From Pseudomonas sp. MWU13-2105 (GTDB lineage: Bacteria; Pseudomonadota; Gammaproteobacteria; Pseudomonadales; Pseudomonadaceae), in contig NZ_JALLIY010000009.1 of the NCBI RefSeq assembly GCF_023242315.1, positions 124,001-188,000 on the forward strand: DNA of 64,000 nucleotides, read 5' to 3'. The position numbers were made by a program, and so were the translations under genes. A model generated the notes under the pieces. It made no database searches, had not been told where the DNA came from, and saw only the letters and a list, made by a program, of their open reading frames with translations. Below, in pieces: positions 53,469 through 63,145 of the stretch. Every line of letters begins with the position of its first letter. Position 1 is the stretch's first letter.

Positions 53469-53756
53469 GGACATCTCCCGGTCAACAGTGGATGACGCGA
53501 ATCAGCAGCGTCGTGGGCTGCGTGGTTCGACCGGGTAAAGTTAATCGCGAGCGTGTATCCCTTCTGTGTCGCGGAACCGGGCGGGAAGTCGCGGGATGTA
53601 TCAGCCGCCGGTTCCTACACACTGTGATACATGACCCGGTGTGCAGCGCCAGCCATCGCGCCATGGCCGCGGCTCGACGGCCCGGCGAGAGACCGTCATA
53701 TAAGCTTCATATTGCGCAGATAGCATTGTGCCTTCACCTCGCCCGGCGACCTCAGC
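53469..53756. other. Divergent intergenic region between bufA1 and the Sia-like operon
   Basis: About 290 bases with no gene I can support. It must hold both promoters, but I find no clean sigma70 boxes or named regulator site. No Cu-responsive palindrome is obvious. Confidence 0.4.
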
Positions 53757-55004
53757 ATGCGCGCAGAAAACTTTCCCTTTATGCGTCCACAGCGGCCTAG
53801 AGATCATCGCTGCGCCGGTGACTTGTGCATTGAAGTGCCAGTGATCGACTCCAGCAGCAGCAACGCCCTGGTGATGGAGACCTTCAACGCGCATAAGGAG
53901 ATCGTCTGCCTGGCGGTGCTCGAAGACGAGCGCCCGATCGGCCTGATCAATCGCAACATTTTCCTGTCGATGATGAGCAAGCCGTTTCACCGCGAGCTGT
54001 ACGACAAGAAAAGCTGCATTGCCTTCATGGACAAGGAGCCGTTGATCGTCGATGCCGGGATGAGCATTGAAGAGTTGACGTTCAAGACCGTGGAATTTGG
54101 CGAAAAGACCCTGGCGGACGGTTTTATCATTACCCGCAATGGCCAGTTCGCCGGACTGGGTAGTGGTCTGCAATTGATGGAAGTGGTCGCGGCCATGCAG
54201 GCCGAAAAAAATCGCCAGATCATGCAGAGCATCGAGTATGCCAGCGTTATCCAGCGCGCCATGCTGCGCGCTTCACGGGATGCCCTGAAGTCGACCCTGG
54301 ACGATGCCACCCTGCTGTGGGAACCACGGGATGTGGTCGGGGGCGACTTCTATCATTTCTGCGCCTACCCCGATGGCTGGTTCGGAGCGATTGCCGACTG
54401 TACCGGTCACGGCGTTCCTGGCGCCTTCATGACCCTGATCGCCTCCTCCTCGCTGACCCAGGCGCTGGTCCAGCTCGGACCGCGCGATCCTGGCGCACTG
54501 TTATCGGCGGTGAATAAAAGCGTCAAGGAATTGCTCGGACAGGTCCAGGGCGTCGATGAAACCCCCGAGTCCGACGACGGCCTGGATGCCGCCTTCTTCT
54601 GGTTCGACAGCGCCAGCCAGACCCTGAGCTTTGCCGGCGCGCGCATGTCGCTCTACCTCTTGGCGCCGGATGCCCAACAGTTGGAAACCCTCGCCGGCCA
54701 ACGGGTAGGTGTCGGCTACGTGGACAGCGACATCGACTACCAATGGCCGGTGAGCCGCGTGACAGTGGCGCCGGCCAGCCTGGTGTTCATTGCCACCGAT
54801 GGCTTGACCGACCAGATTGGCGGCCCACGCAATATTGCCTTCGGCAAGAGCAAGACCTTCGACACCATACTGGAACACCGCAATCAGCCAGCGACCGTCA
54901 TCTGCGAAGCCTTGCAACGCACGCTGGCCAATTGGCAGGGAGAGCAAACCCGGCGTGACGACCTCACCCTCTTCTGCGCGCGTCTTGGAAACAATCATGA
55001 TTAA
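53757..55004 (+). CDS. CBS-PP2C/SpoIIE-type phosphatase, SiaA-like
   Basis: A 415-residue soluble protein. Residues 15-150 look like paired CBS domains (AVLEDERPIGLINRNIFLSM; ADGFIITRNGQFAGLGSGLQ). A short coiled linker (MQAEKNRQIMQSIEYASVIQ) leads to a PP2C/SpoIIE phosphatase with VGGDFYHFC, IADCTGHGVPGAFMTLI and RDDLTLFCARLG, which hold the metal-binding Asp residues. Its position before siaB-siaC-siaD matches SiaA, but P. aeruginosa SiaA has a membrane sensor instead. It overlaps siaB by eight bases. It should dephosphorylate SiaC. Confidence 0.85.
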   Translation: MRAENFPFMRPQRPRDHRCAGDLCIEVPVIDSSSSNALVMETFNAHKEIVCLAVLEDERPIGLINRNIFLSMMSKPFHRELYDKKSCIAFMDKEPLIVDAGMSIEELTFKTVEFGEKTLADGFIITRNGQFAGLGSGLQLMEVVAAMQAEKNRQIMQSIEYASVIQRAMLRASRDALKSTLDDATLLWEPRDVVGGDFYHFCAYPDGWFGAIADCTGHGVPGAFMTLIASSSLTQALVQLGPRDPGALLSAVNKSVKELLGQVQGVDETPESDDGLDAAFFWFDSASQTLSFAGARMSLYLLAPDAQQLETLAGQRVGVGYVDSDIDYQWPVSRVTVAPASLVFIATDGLTDQIGGPRNIAFGKSKTFDTILEHRNQPATVICEALQRTLANWQGEQTRRDDLTLFCARLGNNHD

Positions 55005-55566
55005 TTCGAATACGGCTCACGCCGATTGCCACTTCTTCGACCTGGCCCAGCAGCGCAATGTGATTTTTTATCACATGGGGTATTTCTCGCACACCATCAT
55101 TACCGCCATGGCCGAGGTCGTCCGCCTGCAGCTGGAAATCTCGGGGGTGAACGGACCGACGCGACGCAAGCTGTTTTCCTCCTTCGTCGAACTGTCGCAA
55201 AACATCATTCACTATTCCTCCGACTCGTTGCCCACCGAGCCGTGTGAAGAGTCCTCGCTGCGCCAGGGCGCGGTGTGCATCAGTGCGGAGGGTGATCGGC
55301 ACCTGATGCTCTGTGCCAACCCGATCGCCACCAGCGACGTCGATCGCCTGCGGGAAAAGCTCGAGCCCCTGCGCAACATGTCGCTTGAAGAGATCAAGCA
55401 AGCTTACAAAGTGACTTTGCGTGCGGAAACCCCGGTGGACAGCAAGGGGGCCGGCCTGGGCTTCCTGACAATGGCGCGCGATGCCTGCGCCCCGTTGGAA
55501 TTCGATTTCTACCCAAGAGCGGACGAGCCGGGAACCACGCTGTTCTGCCTTAAAGCCACCATCTAA
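54997..55566 (+). CDS. siaB: SiaB-like protein kinase (DUF6272)
   Basis: A 189-residue protein with an HATPase/anti-sigma-like fold. Visible segments are IFYHMGYFSHTIITAMAEVV, SSFVELSQNIIHYSSDSLP (the Asn-helix) and SKGAGLGFLTMARDA (the G-box). It is predicted to phosphorylate SiaC. ATG 54997 is inside the end of the phosphatase gene. The order phosphatase-kinase-switch-cyclase matches the P. aeruginosa sia operon. Confidence 0.87.
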   Translation: MINSNTAHADCHFFDLAQQRNVIFYHMGYFSHTIITAMAEVVRLQLEISGVNGPTRRKLFSSFVELSQNIIHYSSDSLPTEPCEESSLRQGAVCISAEGDRHLMLCANPIATSDVDRLREKLEPLRNMSLEEIKQAYKVTLRAETPVDSKGAGLGFLTMARDACAPLEFDFYPRADEPGTTLFCLKATI

Positions 55567-55585
55567 GTAGAGTAACCCGATCGCC

Positions 55586-55975
55586 ATGGATAATTTCTAC
55601 ATTGAAGCAACCGCCACATCACCGGAAGTCGACTTTCGTTTCGATCAGAATCTGCTGACGATAAAAGGCGAGTCCTACCCGGAAAATGCCGCCGCCTTCT
55701 ATGCCCCCGTCCTCCAGCAACTGCGCAGCTACCTCGCCGCCCGCGAGGACACCACCATCACCATTCATATTGCCCTGGCTTACTTCAACAGCTCCAGCAC
55801 CAAGATGCTGTTCAGCATTTTCGATGCACTGGACAAGGCCGCTCAATCGGGTAACGAGATGCAGGTGAACTGGTACCACGACGAAGAAGATGAAACGATC
55901 TTCGAATTCGGCGAAGAGCTGAAGGCCGACTTTACCGCCATCATCTTCAACGACCACGCAACGACTCTCCAGTGA
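55586..55975 (+). CDS. siaC: SiaC-like DUF1987 switch protein
   Basis: A 129-residue DUF1987 protein. The motif YFNSSSTKMLFSIF carries Thr72, matching the phosphorylated threonine of P. aeruginosa SiaC (Thr68 there). In its unphosphorylated state SiaC binds and activates the diguanylate cyclase SiaD. It starts 19 bases after siaB. Confidence 0.9.
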   Translation: MDNFYIEATATSPEVDFRFDQNLLTIKGESYPENAAAFYAPVLQQLRSYLAAREDTTITIHIALAYFNSSSTKMLFSIFDALDKAAQSGNEMQVNWYHDEEDETIFEFGEELKADFTAIIFNDHATTLQ

Positions 55976-55997
55976 TTCCTGGAGAAGGATGGTGAGC

Positions 55998-56813
55998 ATG
56001 ACCGCTTCAGTCACTTCCGCCGGCGCACAGGATGACGCGGCACACGACCTGTTCAGGAGCGAAACCGACGCCCTGGAACACGCCCGTTCGATTCTGGCCC
56101 TGACTGAAGCTGACGCCCCGGTGTACCAGCAAGCCCTTGGCGAACTGACCGTGCACTTCGAGCGGCTTATGCGCGAGACGCGCCGACTGATACGCCGCAG
56201 CGACCGGGCCGAGCGCGAAATGAACACGCTCAACGCGCAGTTGCAGACCCTCGCCCGCCAGCTCGAGTACCGTGCCACCCACGACGCGCTGACCGACGTG
56301 CTGAACCGTGGCGCGGTGATTGACCTGACCGTGCAAGCACTGCGTAAAACCGGCGCGGCGATGGTGGTGCTGGACATCGACCACTTTAAACAGATCAATG
56401 ACGAATACGGCCATCCGGCGGGCGACGCGGTGATTCAAGGCATCGTCGGTTGCTTGCGCCGGGCCGTGGGCAATGCGGGGTTTATCGGTCGGGTGGGCGG
56501 GGAGGAATTTACCGTACTGATTCCCGCCGGCACGCTCGAGGAAGGCCTCGATCTTGCCGAGACCCTGCGTGACTGCATTGCCTCGCATGTCTTCGGACAG
56601 CCGGTGAACCGACAGATCACCGCGAGTTTCGGGGTCAGTGCCAGCCCCATGGGCACCAGCTTCGACACCGCCTATGGCTTGGCGGATGCCGCCCTGTACC
56701 AGGCAAAACGCTCGGGCAGGAATCGGGTCGAGGCGGCGCGGGCCGAAGCTGACGCTTGCCCGCTGAAACAACAGGAAGAAGAGCGCCTGAGCCCTCCTCT
56801 TCCGACCCCGTGA
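55998..56813 (+). CDS. siaD: SiaD-like GGDEF diguanylate cyclase
   Basis: A 271-residue cytoplasmic protein. An N-terminal helical stalk (to about 85) leads to a GGDEF domain with YRATHDALTDVLNRGAVIDL, VVLDIDHFKQINDEYGHPAG and the active-site GGEEF. The canonical RxxD I-site ahead of GGEEF is not present (there it reads AVGNAGFIGRV), so product inhibition may be absent. ATG 55998 has GGAGAAGG a suitable distance upstream; ATG 55989 is an alternative. No membrane helix is seen. Confidence 0.88.
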   Translation: MTASVTSAGAQDDAAHDLFRSETDALEHARSILALTEADAPVYQQALGELTVHFERLMRETRRLIRRSDRAEREMNTLNAQLQTLARQLEYRATHDALTDVLNRGAVIDLTVQALRKTGAAMVVLDIDHFKQINDEYGHPAGDAVIQGIVGCLRRAVGNAGFIGRVGGEEFTVLIPAGTLEEGLDLAETLRDCIASHVFGQPVNRQITASFGVSASPMGTSFDTAYGLADAALYQAKRSGRNRVEAARAEADACPLKQQEEERLSPPLPTP

Positions 56814-58142
56814 TCAGAAGATCGAGATAGGGTAATCGGCGATCAGGCGCAACTCGTTGTTGCTACCTTCAGGCTGATCGGCGTTGGCCCGGTGGAACGA
56901 CTGGCGCAGGCGTAGCGACAGATCCTTCACCGGACCACTTTGCACCACGTACTTGGCTTCGAAGTCGGTCTCGTGGTGGGTACCGTTGGCACCGTAGTGC
57001 AGTTGGTTGTACGCGCTGTCCGCCGCCATCCTGGTGCCGTTGATATCGTCACCGTAGATATAACGGGTCATGAAGCTCAAGCCCGGCACCCCATAACTCA
57101 GCATGTTCAGGTCATAGCGCGCCTGCCAGGATTGCTCGCCCGGGCCGTTGAAGTCCGAGTACTGCACGGAGTTGGCCAGCATGATCGAGTCGCCACCGTC
57201 ACCGGGGCCGTTGGTGCCGAAGCCGACATAGTCGAATGGCGTGTCACCGTGGATCTTCTGGAACGCCAGGGTCACGGTATGCGCGGTCAGGAAGGTGTAG
57301 GCCGTGGCGAAGGAGAACGCGGTGTTGTTGATCGGGCCGGCCTTGGCCGCACCGATATCATTGGTCTTGTACAGGTTGAAGTCGAAGTTCAGCGACTGGC
57401 CCGGCGAGAGTCCCAAGGTATAGTTGCCGTTGGTGTAGTACTGGCGCCAGACGTCTTCGAACTCGGAACCGTAGAGGGTGAAGTTCAGGTTGTCGTTGAC
57501 CTTGTACTTGCCGCCGAGATAGTTGACAGCGCTCGCGGTAACGTTGGCGTAGGTGGCATACAGCGAGTGATCGTTGCTGGTGGAAACCACCCCGGTACCG
57601 CTGGTGAAATGCCCGGCTTCCAGGTCCAGGTCCTTGATCTCGCTGCTCAGCAGGTTGAAGCCGGTGGCGGTTTCCGGAATCAGGCGAGTACCGCCGGCGG
57701 CGAAGACCGGCGCGGTCGGTTGCATATCGCCGTAGAGCAATTCGGTCTTGGAAATCCGCATCTTCACCGCGCCGCCGGCCTTGGCGTAATCATCCTCGGG
57801 TTCACCGTTGCGGCCCACCGGCAGGTTACCGGTACCGGCCGTGCCCGCGCCGCCATCGAGCTTGATCCCCCAGTAACCGAAAGCATCCACACCGAAACCG
57901 ACGGTGCCCTGGGTGAAGCCGGAGCTGTAGTTGCCGAAGACGCCCTGGGTCCAGTCCTTCTTGTCCGCCGGACCGTTTTTCACGTCACGGTCGAAATACT
58001 GGTTCTTCAGGTGCAGGTTGAGGCTGCTGTCCTCGACGAAACCCTTGGCGTCGTCTTGATCCGTCACGCTGGTCGCCATGGCGACCTGGGCCATGCCCAG
58101 CGAGACCGCCAGCGTCAGGAAGTTGAGTTTGGTCGACATCAT
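56814..58142 (-). CDS. OprD-family outer-membrane porin
   Basis: A 442-residue beta-barrel channel. The signal peptide MMSTKLNFLTLAVSLGMAQV is followed by the family start AKGFVEDSSLNLHLKNQYFD, the motif GFTQGTVGFGVDAFGYWGIK, YATYANVTA and a C-terminal phenylalanine (DYPISIF) as expected for outer-membrane barrels. OprD-type porins admit amino acids or small organic acids; the substrate is unknown. A strong 11-bp inverted repeat lies in its leader. It is convergent with siaD. Confidence 0.93.
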   Translation of the reverse strand: MMSTKLNFLTLAVSLGMAQVAMATSVTDQDDAKGFVEDSSLNLHLKNQYFDRDVKNGPADKKDWTQGVFGNYSSGFTQGTVGFGVDAFGYWGIKLDGGAGTAGTGNLPVGRNGEPEDDYAKAGGAVKMRISKTELLYGDMQPTAPVFAAGGTRLIPETATGFNLLSSEIKDLDLEAGHFTSGTGVVSTSNDHSLYATYANVTASAVNYLGGKYKVNDNLNFTLYGSEFEDVWRQYYTNGNYTLGLSPGQSLNFDFNLYKTNDIGAAKAGPINNTAFSFATAYTFLTAHTVTLAFQKIHGDTPFDYVGFGTNGPGDGGDSIMLANSVQYSDFNGPGEQSWQARYDLNMLSYGVPGLSFMTRYIYGDDINGTRMAADSAYNQLHYGANGTHHETDFEAKYVVQSGPVKDLSLRLRQSFHRANADQPEGSNNELRLIADYPISIF

Positions 58143-58183
58143 TGTAATTCCCCTGGTTGATAATGTTTCAGCCTCTTGTTAGT

Positions 58184-58212
58184 GCGGAGGACGGGTACAC
58201 TCCGTCCTCCGC
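58184..58212 (-). promoter_or_regulatory. Long inverted repeat in the oprD 5' leader
   Basis: GCGGAGGACGG (58184-58194) and CCGTCCTCCGC (58202-58212) form a perfect 11-bp stem with a seven-base loop, 42 bases upstream of the ATG. It could be an RNA hairpin or a regulator site; no T-run follows, so it is not a normal terminator. Confidence 0.5.
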
Positions 58213-58556
58213 GCGAAGGGCTGGAAACGTAAAGCGGTAAAGGGCAGAAAGTGCCCGAAGGCAAGGACAATCTTCGTGTCAGCGAAGGAGGTGGAGGGTG
58301 CAACATTGGCGATTTCCCGGGTGTATCGACGACCCCCCGCAGCCCTTTGAAGCGGGCTTTCAGTGCTGTTTTCCCTGGAGTTTCCCAATAAGATCCAACG
58401 CACTTTTAACCGTCAACCCATGGCCTCTTTTGTTATTGTGATTGCCACCACCTATATATAATTTTTTGCCCGCCGCCTTGATGAACACTGATTTAAATAG
58501 CGGTGAAGATTTCTTCACCGAGTTTTAAGTTGCGATTCATGTTTCTCACAGACGAA

Positions 58557-58586
58557 AAAAAGGCCTGCATCGCTGCAGGCCTTTTT
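58557..58586 (-). terminator. Terminator of the aminotransferase gene
   Basis: AAAAAGGCCTGCA / TGCAGGCCTTTTT around loop TCGC, 30 bases after the stop. On the minus strand it ends in CCTTTTTTTCG. The 16-base core is identical to that in the terminator at 49566-49589. Confidence 0.85.
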
Positions 58587-58616
58587 CCAGGTGACATTCA
58601 GGTACTACGGGGAGGC

Positions 58617-59813
58617 TCAGATCACCTGGACGATCGCCTTCACCACCGCTTCGATATTGCGCTGGTTCAACGATGCCACGCAGATACGACCGGTATCCAG
58701 CGCATAGATGCCGAATTCGCTTTTCAAGCGCGCTACTTGCTCGACGGTCAGACCGGAGTAGGAGAACATCCCACGCTGGCGACCGACGAAACTGAAGTCA
58801 CGCTTGGCGCCGTACTGGGCCAGCAGGTCGACCATCTGCATGCGCATGCCACGGATGCGCAGGCGCATTTCCGCCAGTTCCGCTTCCCACTGGGCGCGCA
58901 GCCCCGGGTTGTTCAGCACCGCCGCGACAATGGTCGCACCGTGGGTCGGCGGGTTGGAGTAGTTGGTGCGGATCACGCGCTTGACCTGGGACAGGACACG
59001 GGCGGTCTCTTCCTTCGACTCGCTGACGATCGACAGCGCACCGACACGCTCGCCGTACAGCGAGAACGATTTGGAGAACGAGCTGGAGACGAAGAAGGTC
59101 AGGCCCGACTCGGCGAACAGACGCACGGCGGCGGCGTCTTCGTCGATACCATCGCCAAAGCCCTGGTACGCCATATCGAGGAACGGCACCAGGTCCTTGG
59201 TTTTGACGACGTTCAACACGTCCTGCCAGTCGGCCGGGGTCAGGTCGACGCCGGTCGGGTTGTGGCAGCAGGCGTGCAGCACGACAATGGACTTGGCCGG
59301 CAGCGCGTTGAGGTCTTCCAGCAGGCCGGCACGGTTCACACCGTTGCTCGCGGCATCGTAGTAGCGATAGTTCCGCACCGGGAAACCGGCGGCTTCGAAC
59401 AGCGCGCGGTGGTTTTCCCAGCTCGGGTCACTGATGGCAACGGTGACGTCCGGCAACAGTTGCTTGAGGAAGTCGGCACCGATCTTCAGCGCACCGGTGC
59501 CCCCGACCGCTTGGGTGGTGAGAACGCGACCGGTGGCGATCAGCGGCGAATCCTGGCCGAACAACAGGGTTTGCACGGCCTTGTCATAGGCGGCAATACC
59601 GTCGATCGGCAAGTAGCCACGGGAGGCATGCTGAGCCGCGCGCTGGGTCTCGGCTTCGACAACGGCCCGCAACAGTGGAATCTTCCCACTTTCGTCACAG
59701 TAAACACCTACACCCAGATTGACTTTGTCGGTACGGGTATCGGCATTGAATGCTTCGTTGAGGCCCAGGATAGGATCGCGTGGTGCCATTTCGACAGCGG
59801 AGAACAGGCTCAT
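58617..59813 (-). CDS. Aromatic/aspartate aminotransferase (class I PLP)
   Basis: A 398-residue pyridoxal-phosphate enzyme. The Schiff-base Lys is in FFVSSSFSKSFSLYGERVG. Other marks are NLGVGVYCDESGKIPLL, HACCHNPTGVDLT and FSYSGLTVEQVARLKSEFGI. Homologues transaminate aspartate or phenylalanine/tyrosine (AspC/TyrB); the fine specificity was not resolved. Start ATG 59813 is in the middle of a longer shared intergenic region with uvrB. Confidence 0.93.
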   Translation of the reverse strand: MSLFSAVEMAPRDPILGLNEAFNADTRTDKVNLGVGVYCDESGKIPLLRAVVEAETQRAAQHASRGYLPIDGIAAYDKAVQTLLFGQDSPLIATGRVLTTQAVGGTGALKIGADFLKQLLPDVTVAISDPSWENHRALFEAAGFPVRNYRYYDAASNGVNRAGLLEDLNALPAKSIVVLHACCHNPTGVDLTPADWQDVLNVVKTKDLVPFLDMAYQGFGDGIDEDAAAVRLFAESGLTFFVSSSFSKSFSLYGERVGALSIVSESKEETARVLSQVKRVIRTNYSNPPTHGATIVAAVLNNPGLRAQWEAELAEMRLRIRGMRMQMVDLLAQYGAKRDFSFVGRQRGMFSYSGLTVEQVARLKSEFGIYALDTGRICVASLNQRNIEAVVKAIVQVI

Positions 59814-60137
59814 TATTGCGGCGGCTCTGAATGGGGGGTGGAGGGGGTGACAACGCTCCGGCCGATTGCACTAGAGCGGTGCACAAACGGGGAGCTAGTA
59901 TAGAGGCCATCACCGGTCAGGGCGACCGACTATTGTCGGAATCTGACAAGTTTTTTGATTTATTTGCAGGACGCCCGTCCAATTGCAACAAGCCGTCCGG
60001 GTAACGCCTGCCTTGAAAGCTGTCCTCCCGGGCACCATATCCAGCATTATCATGTTTTTTCCCTACGACATCAGTCGTAAGAGGTCTTTCTCATTTTCGC
60101 CGTGACCGTCAGGCGGGAATGAACCCAGAGGTAGGTT
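59814..60137. other. Divergent region between the aminotransferase and uvrB
   Basis: About 320 bases without a gene. A minus-strand TATACT lies at 59902-59897 and TTGTC-N7-GACAA at 59934-59950; an A/T-rich tract (about 59948-59966) follows. No LexA-type CTGT-N8-ACAG box is visible. GAGGTAGGTT precedes the uvrB start. Confidence 0.4.
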
Positions 60138-62153
60138 ATGTCCGAATTCCAGCTCGTCACCCGCTTCCAGCCCGCTGGCGACCAGCCCGAAGCCATCCGT
60201 CAGATGGTCGAGGGCATCGAGGCCGGCCTGGCTCACCAGACCCTGCTCGGGGTGACCGGCTCGGGCAAGACCTTCAGCATCGCCAACGTGATCGCCCAGG
60301 TGCAGCGCCCGACCCTGGTGCTGGCACCGAACAAGACCCTGGCCGCGCAGTTGTACGGCGAGTTCAAGGCGTTTTTCCCGAACAACGCCGTGGAGTATTT
60401 CGTTTCCTACTACGACTACTATCAGCCGGAAGCCTATGTACCCTCCTCCGATACCTTTATCGAGAAGGATGCATCGATCAACGACCATATCGAACAGATG
60501 CGCCTGTCGGCGACCAAGGCGCTGCTGGAACGCAAGGACGCCATCATCGTCACCACGGTGTCCTGCATCTATGGCCTGGGCAGCCCGGAAACCTACCTGA
60601 AGATGGTCCTGCACGTGGACCGCGGCGACAAGCTCGACCAACGCGCCCTGCTGCGCCGCCTGGCCGACCTGCAATACACCCGCAACGACATGGACTTCGC
60701 CCGCGCCACCTTCCGCGTGCGCGGCGACGTGATCGACGTCTACCCGGCCGAATCCGACCTGGAAGCGATCCGCATCGAACTGTTCGACGACGAAGTGGAA
60801 AGCCTCTCGGCCTTCGACCCGCTGACCGGCGAAGTGATCCGCAAGCTGCCGCGCTTTACCTTCTATCCGAAAAGCCACTATGTGACACCGCGAGAGACCC
60901 TCCTCGGCGCCATCGACGGGATCAAGGCGGAGCTCAAGTTGCGCCTGGACTACCTGCGCGACAACAATAAGCTGGTGGAAGCCCAGCGCCTGGAACAGCG
61001 CACCCGCTTCGACCTGGAAATGATCCTTGAGCTGGGCTACTGCAACGGCATCGAAAACTACTCGCGCTACCTCTCCGGCCGTGCTTCCGGAGAGGCGCCG
61101 CCGACCCTCTACGACTACCTGCCGGCGGACGCATTGCTGGTGATCGACGAGTCCCACGTCAGCGTTCCGCAAGTCGGCGCCATGTACAAGGGCGACCGTT
61201 CGCGCAAGGAAACCCTGGTGGAATACGGCTTCCGCCTGCCCTCGGCACTGGACAACCGACCGATGCGCTTCGACGAGTGGGAAGCAGTAAGCCCACAGAC
61301 CATTTTCGTTTCCGCCACCCCCGGCAACTACGAGGCCGAACACGCCGGCCGGGTCATCGAGCAAGTGGTTCGCCCCACGGGCCTGGTGGACCCCCAGGTG
61401 GAGATCCGTCCGGCGCTGACCCAGGTCGACGACCTGCTCTCGGAAATCAGCAAACGCGTGGCCGTGGAAGAACGCGTGCTGGTCACCACCCTGACCAAGC
61501 GCATGGCCGAGGACCTCACCGACTACCTCGCCGACCACGGCGTGCGGGTGCGTTACCTGCACTCGGACATCGACACCGTGGAACGGGTGGAAATCATCCG
61601 CGACCTGCGCCTGGGCACCTTCGATGTGCTGGTGGGGATCAACCTGCTGCGTGAGGGCCTGGACATGCCCGAGGTGTCGCTGGTGGCGATCCTCGATGCC
61701 GACAAGGAAGGTTTCCTGCGTTCCGAGCGCTCGCTGATCCAGACTATCGGGCGGGCGGCGCGTAACCTCAACGGTCGGGCGATCCTCTATGCGGACCGCA
61801 TCACCGGTTCCATGGAACGGGCGATCGGCGAGACCGAGCGCCGGCGCGACAAGCAGATTGCCCACAACCTGGCCAACGGCATCACGCCCAAGGGCGTGTT
61901 CAAGGATGTCGCCGATATCATGGAAGGCGCCACCGTGCCCGGTTCGCGCAGCAAGAAGCGCAAAGGCATGGCCAAGGCCGCCGAGGAAAACGCCCGCTAC
62001 GAAAACGAACTGCGTTCGCCGAGCGAGATCGCCAAGCGTATCCGCCAGTTGGAAGAGAAGATGTACCAGTTGGCCCGCGACCTGGAGTTCGAGGCGGCGG
62101 CGCAGATGCGCGACGAGGTCGCCAAGCTGCGCGAGCGTTTATTGACCGTGTAG
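60138..62153 (+). CDS. uvrB: Excinuclease ABC subunit B
   Basis: A 671-residue DNA-repair helicase-like protein. The Walker [14 protein letters not shown] is near residues 36-48; the damage-probing beta-hairpin contains [12 protein letters not shown]; the DEAD-like box reads [14 protein letters not shown]. Motifs V/VI are [15 protein letters not shown] and QTIGRAARN. The C-terminal UVR domain that binds UvrA/UvrC is [20 protein letters not shown]. It starts after GAGGTAGG. It is the last gene of its transcript; a minimal REP-like hairpin follows. Confidence 0.97.
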   Translation: MSEFQLVTRFQPAGDQPEAIRQMVEGIEAGLAHQTLLGVTGSGKTFSIANVIAQVQRPTLVLAPNKTLAAQLYGEFKAFFPNNAVEYFVSYYDYYQPEAYVPSSDTFIEKDASINDHIEQMRLSATKALLERKDAIIVTTVSCIYGLGSPETYLKMVLHVDRGDKLDQRALLRRLADLQYTRNDMDFARATFRVRGDVIDVYPAESDLEAIRIELFDDEVESLSAFDPLTGEVIRKLPRFTFYPKSHYVTPRETLLGAIDGIKAELKLRLDYLRDNNKLVEAQRLEQRTRFDLEMILELGYCNGIENYSRYLSGRASGEAPPTLYDYLPADALLVIDESHVSVPQVGAMYKGDRSRKETLVEYGFRLPSALDNRPMRFDEWEAVSPQTIFVSATPGNYEAEHAGRVIEQVVRPTGLVDPQVEIRPALTQVDDLLSEISKRVAVEERVLVTTLTKRMAEDLTDYLADHGVRVRYLHSDIDTVERVEIIRDLRLGTFDVLVGINLLREGLDMPEVSLVAILDADKEGFLRSERSLIQTIGRAARNLNGRAILYADRITGSMERAIGETERRRDKQIAHNLANGITPKGVFKDVADIMEGATVPGSRSKKRKGMAKAAEENARYENELRSPSEIAKRIRQLEEKMYQLARDLEFEAAAQMRDEVAKLRERLLTV

Positions 62154-62175
62154 ATCAGGAGCACACCAAAAACCC

Positions 62176-62196
62176 TGTGGGAGCGGAGCTCCCACA
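62176..62196. repeat. Short REP-like hairpin after uvrB
   Basis: TGTGGGAGC-GGA-GCTCCCACA is a perfect nine-bp stem with a three-base loop. It is the end of the 4225-4298 type element collapsed to a single hairpin, and may act as a terminator for uvrB and for the convergent transporter gene. Confidence 0.6.
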
Positions 62197-62225
62197 AAGG
62201 CTGGGTCTACACCCCGGGAATCGGG

Positions 62226-63038
62226 TCAGTTCAGTAACATCGCCAACAGCACCAACGCCAGTAAGCCGATGTAGATCCTGGCATGCGAGCGATCCGGAAT
62301 GCGCCCGATCAACGGCGTCGCCAGGCGCATCCCAGCCAGCGATCCAAGCATCAGCAGCGCGAACGCCAGCAGATCCACATACCCGGCAAACCAGGGCCCC
62401 AGCCCCCGCGGACGAAACCCGGCCAGCGCGACATAGGTCAGGGTCCCCACCACCGCCACCGGCACGCTCAGCGGATTGGCCATGGCCGTCGCCAGGCTCA
62501 TGCTCAGGCCGCTGCGTCGCAACAGCGGTACCGTCATGACGCTGCCACCGACACCGAGAAAGGTCGCCACGGCACCGATCAGCAGGCCACCGCCCACCGT
62601 GACCGAGGGCTTGAGCGGCTGCGCCGACAGCGTCGCGCCAGGCTGCATGAACCCGCGACGCGCCAGGCAATCGACAATGGTCAACGCCAGGTAGACGACA
62701 AAGGCCCAGCGCACCGCTTCACTGCTGACCAGGCTCGCCAGCACCGCCCCCACCACTGAACCGAGGCCGATAAACCCTGCCAGTGGCCAGATATAGGCAC
62801 GCCGCAGATTACCGGCACGCCGGTGCTTGCCCGTGGCGATCAGGGCATTGACGATCATCACGCAGGTCGAGGTCGCCACGGCGATCTGCATCGCCACGGT
62901 GCTGATTGCCGGGTCCTGGCTACCGCTCAGGGTCCAGTACAACAACGGCACCACCACGAAACCGCCACCAAAACCGAACAGCACGCTGGTCATCCCAGCC
63001 AGCCCGCCAAACACTGCCAGCAGCCCATAAAGCATCAC
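62226..63038 (-). CDS. TauE/SafE-family sulfite/anion exporter
   Basis: A 270-residue inner-membrane protein with about eight helices. TauE/SafE marks are the N-terminal GGLAGMTSVLFGFGGGFVVVP and the mid-protein repeat GGGLLIGAVATFLGVGGSVMTVPL. Proteins of this family export sulfite, sulfoacetate or other anions. It is divergent from an AraC regulator. Substrate unknown. Confidence 0.92.
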   Translation of the reverse strand: MMLYGLLAVFGGLAGMTSVLFGFGGGFVVVPLLYWTLSGSQDPAISTVAMQIAVATSTCVMIVNALIATGKHRRAGNLRRAYIWPLAGFIGLGSVVGAVLASLVSSEAVRWAFVVYLALTIVDCLARRGFMQPGATLSAQPLKPSVTVGGGLLIGAVATFLGVGGSVMTVPLLRRSGLSMSLATAMANPLSVPVAVVGTLTYVALAGFRPRGLGPWFAGYVDLLAFALLMLGSLAGMRLATPLIGRIPDRSHARIYIGLLALVLLAMLLN

Positions 63039-63145
63039 GTCGGGTCCTTTCAGGAAAAGAGAAGCCCAACCTTAAGTAGCTGACACTTGGCGTGCTTGCG
63101 CAAGTCCGTCAATACTGTTTGCGTTTCGGCCAGATAAATACCGTC

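Larger units (their letters stand above)
58143..58616. other. 474-bp region upstream of oprD, without a gene
   Basis: It contains the leader inverted repeat 58184-58212, an A/T-rich segment (CTATATATAATTTTTTGCCC at 58451-58470), a nine-bp stem CGGTGAAGA/TCTTCACCG at 58501-58520 and the aminotransferase terminator. The 74-codon minus-strand frame at 58179-58403 has no support. Confidence 0.5.

Noticed and set aside
53429..53800. A 123-codon plus-strand frame before the Sia-like phosphatase
   Set aside because: It overlaps the bufA1 signal-peptide region on the opposite strand and the phosphatase start; Arg/Ser/Thr composition is shadow-like.
58179..58403. A 74-codon frame upstream of oprD
   Set aside because: It lies in the oprD leader across the inverted repeat, with no ribosome site or coding bias.
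59814..60137. LexA (SOS) box at uvrB
   Set aside because: No CTGT-N8-ACAG motif is found in the interval; SOS control of uvrB is not general in pseudomonads.
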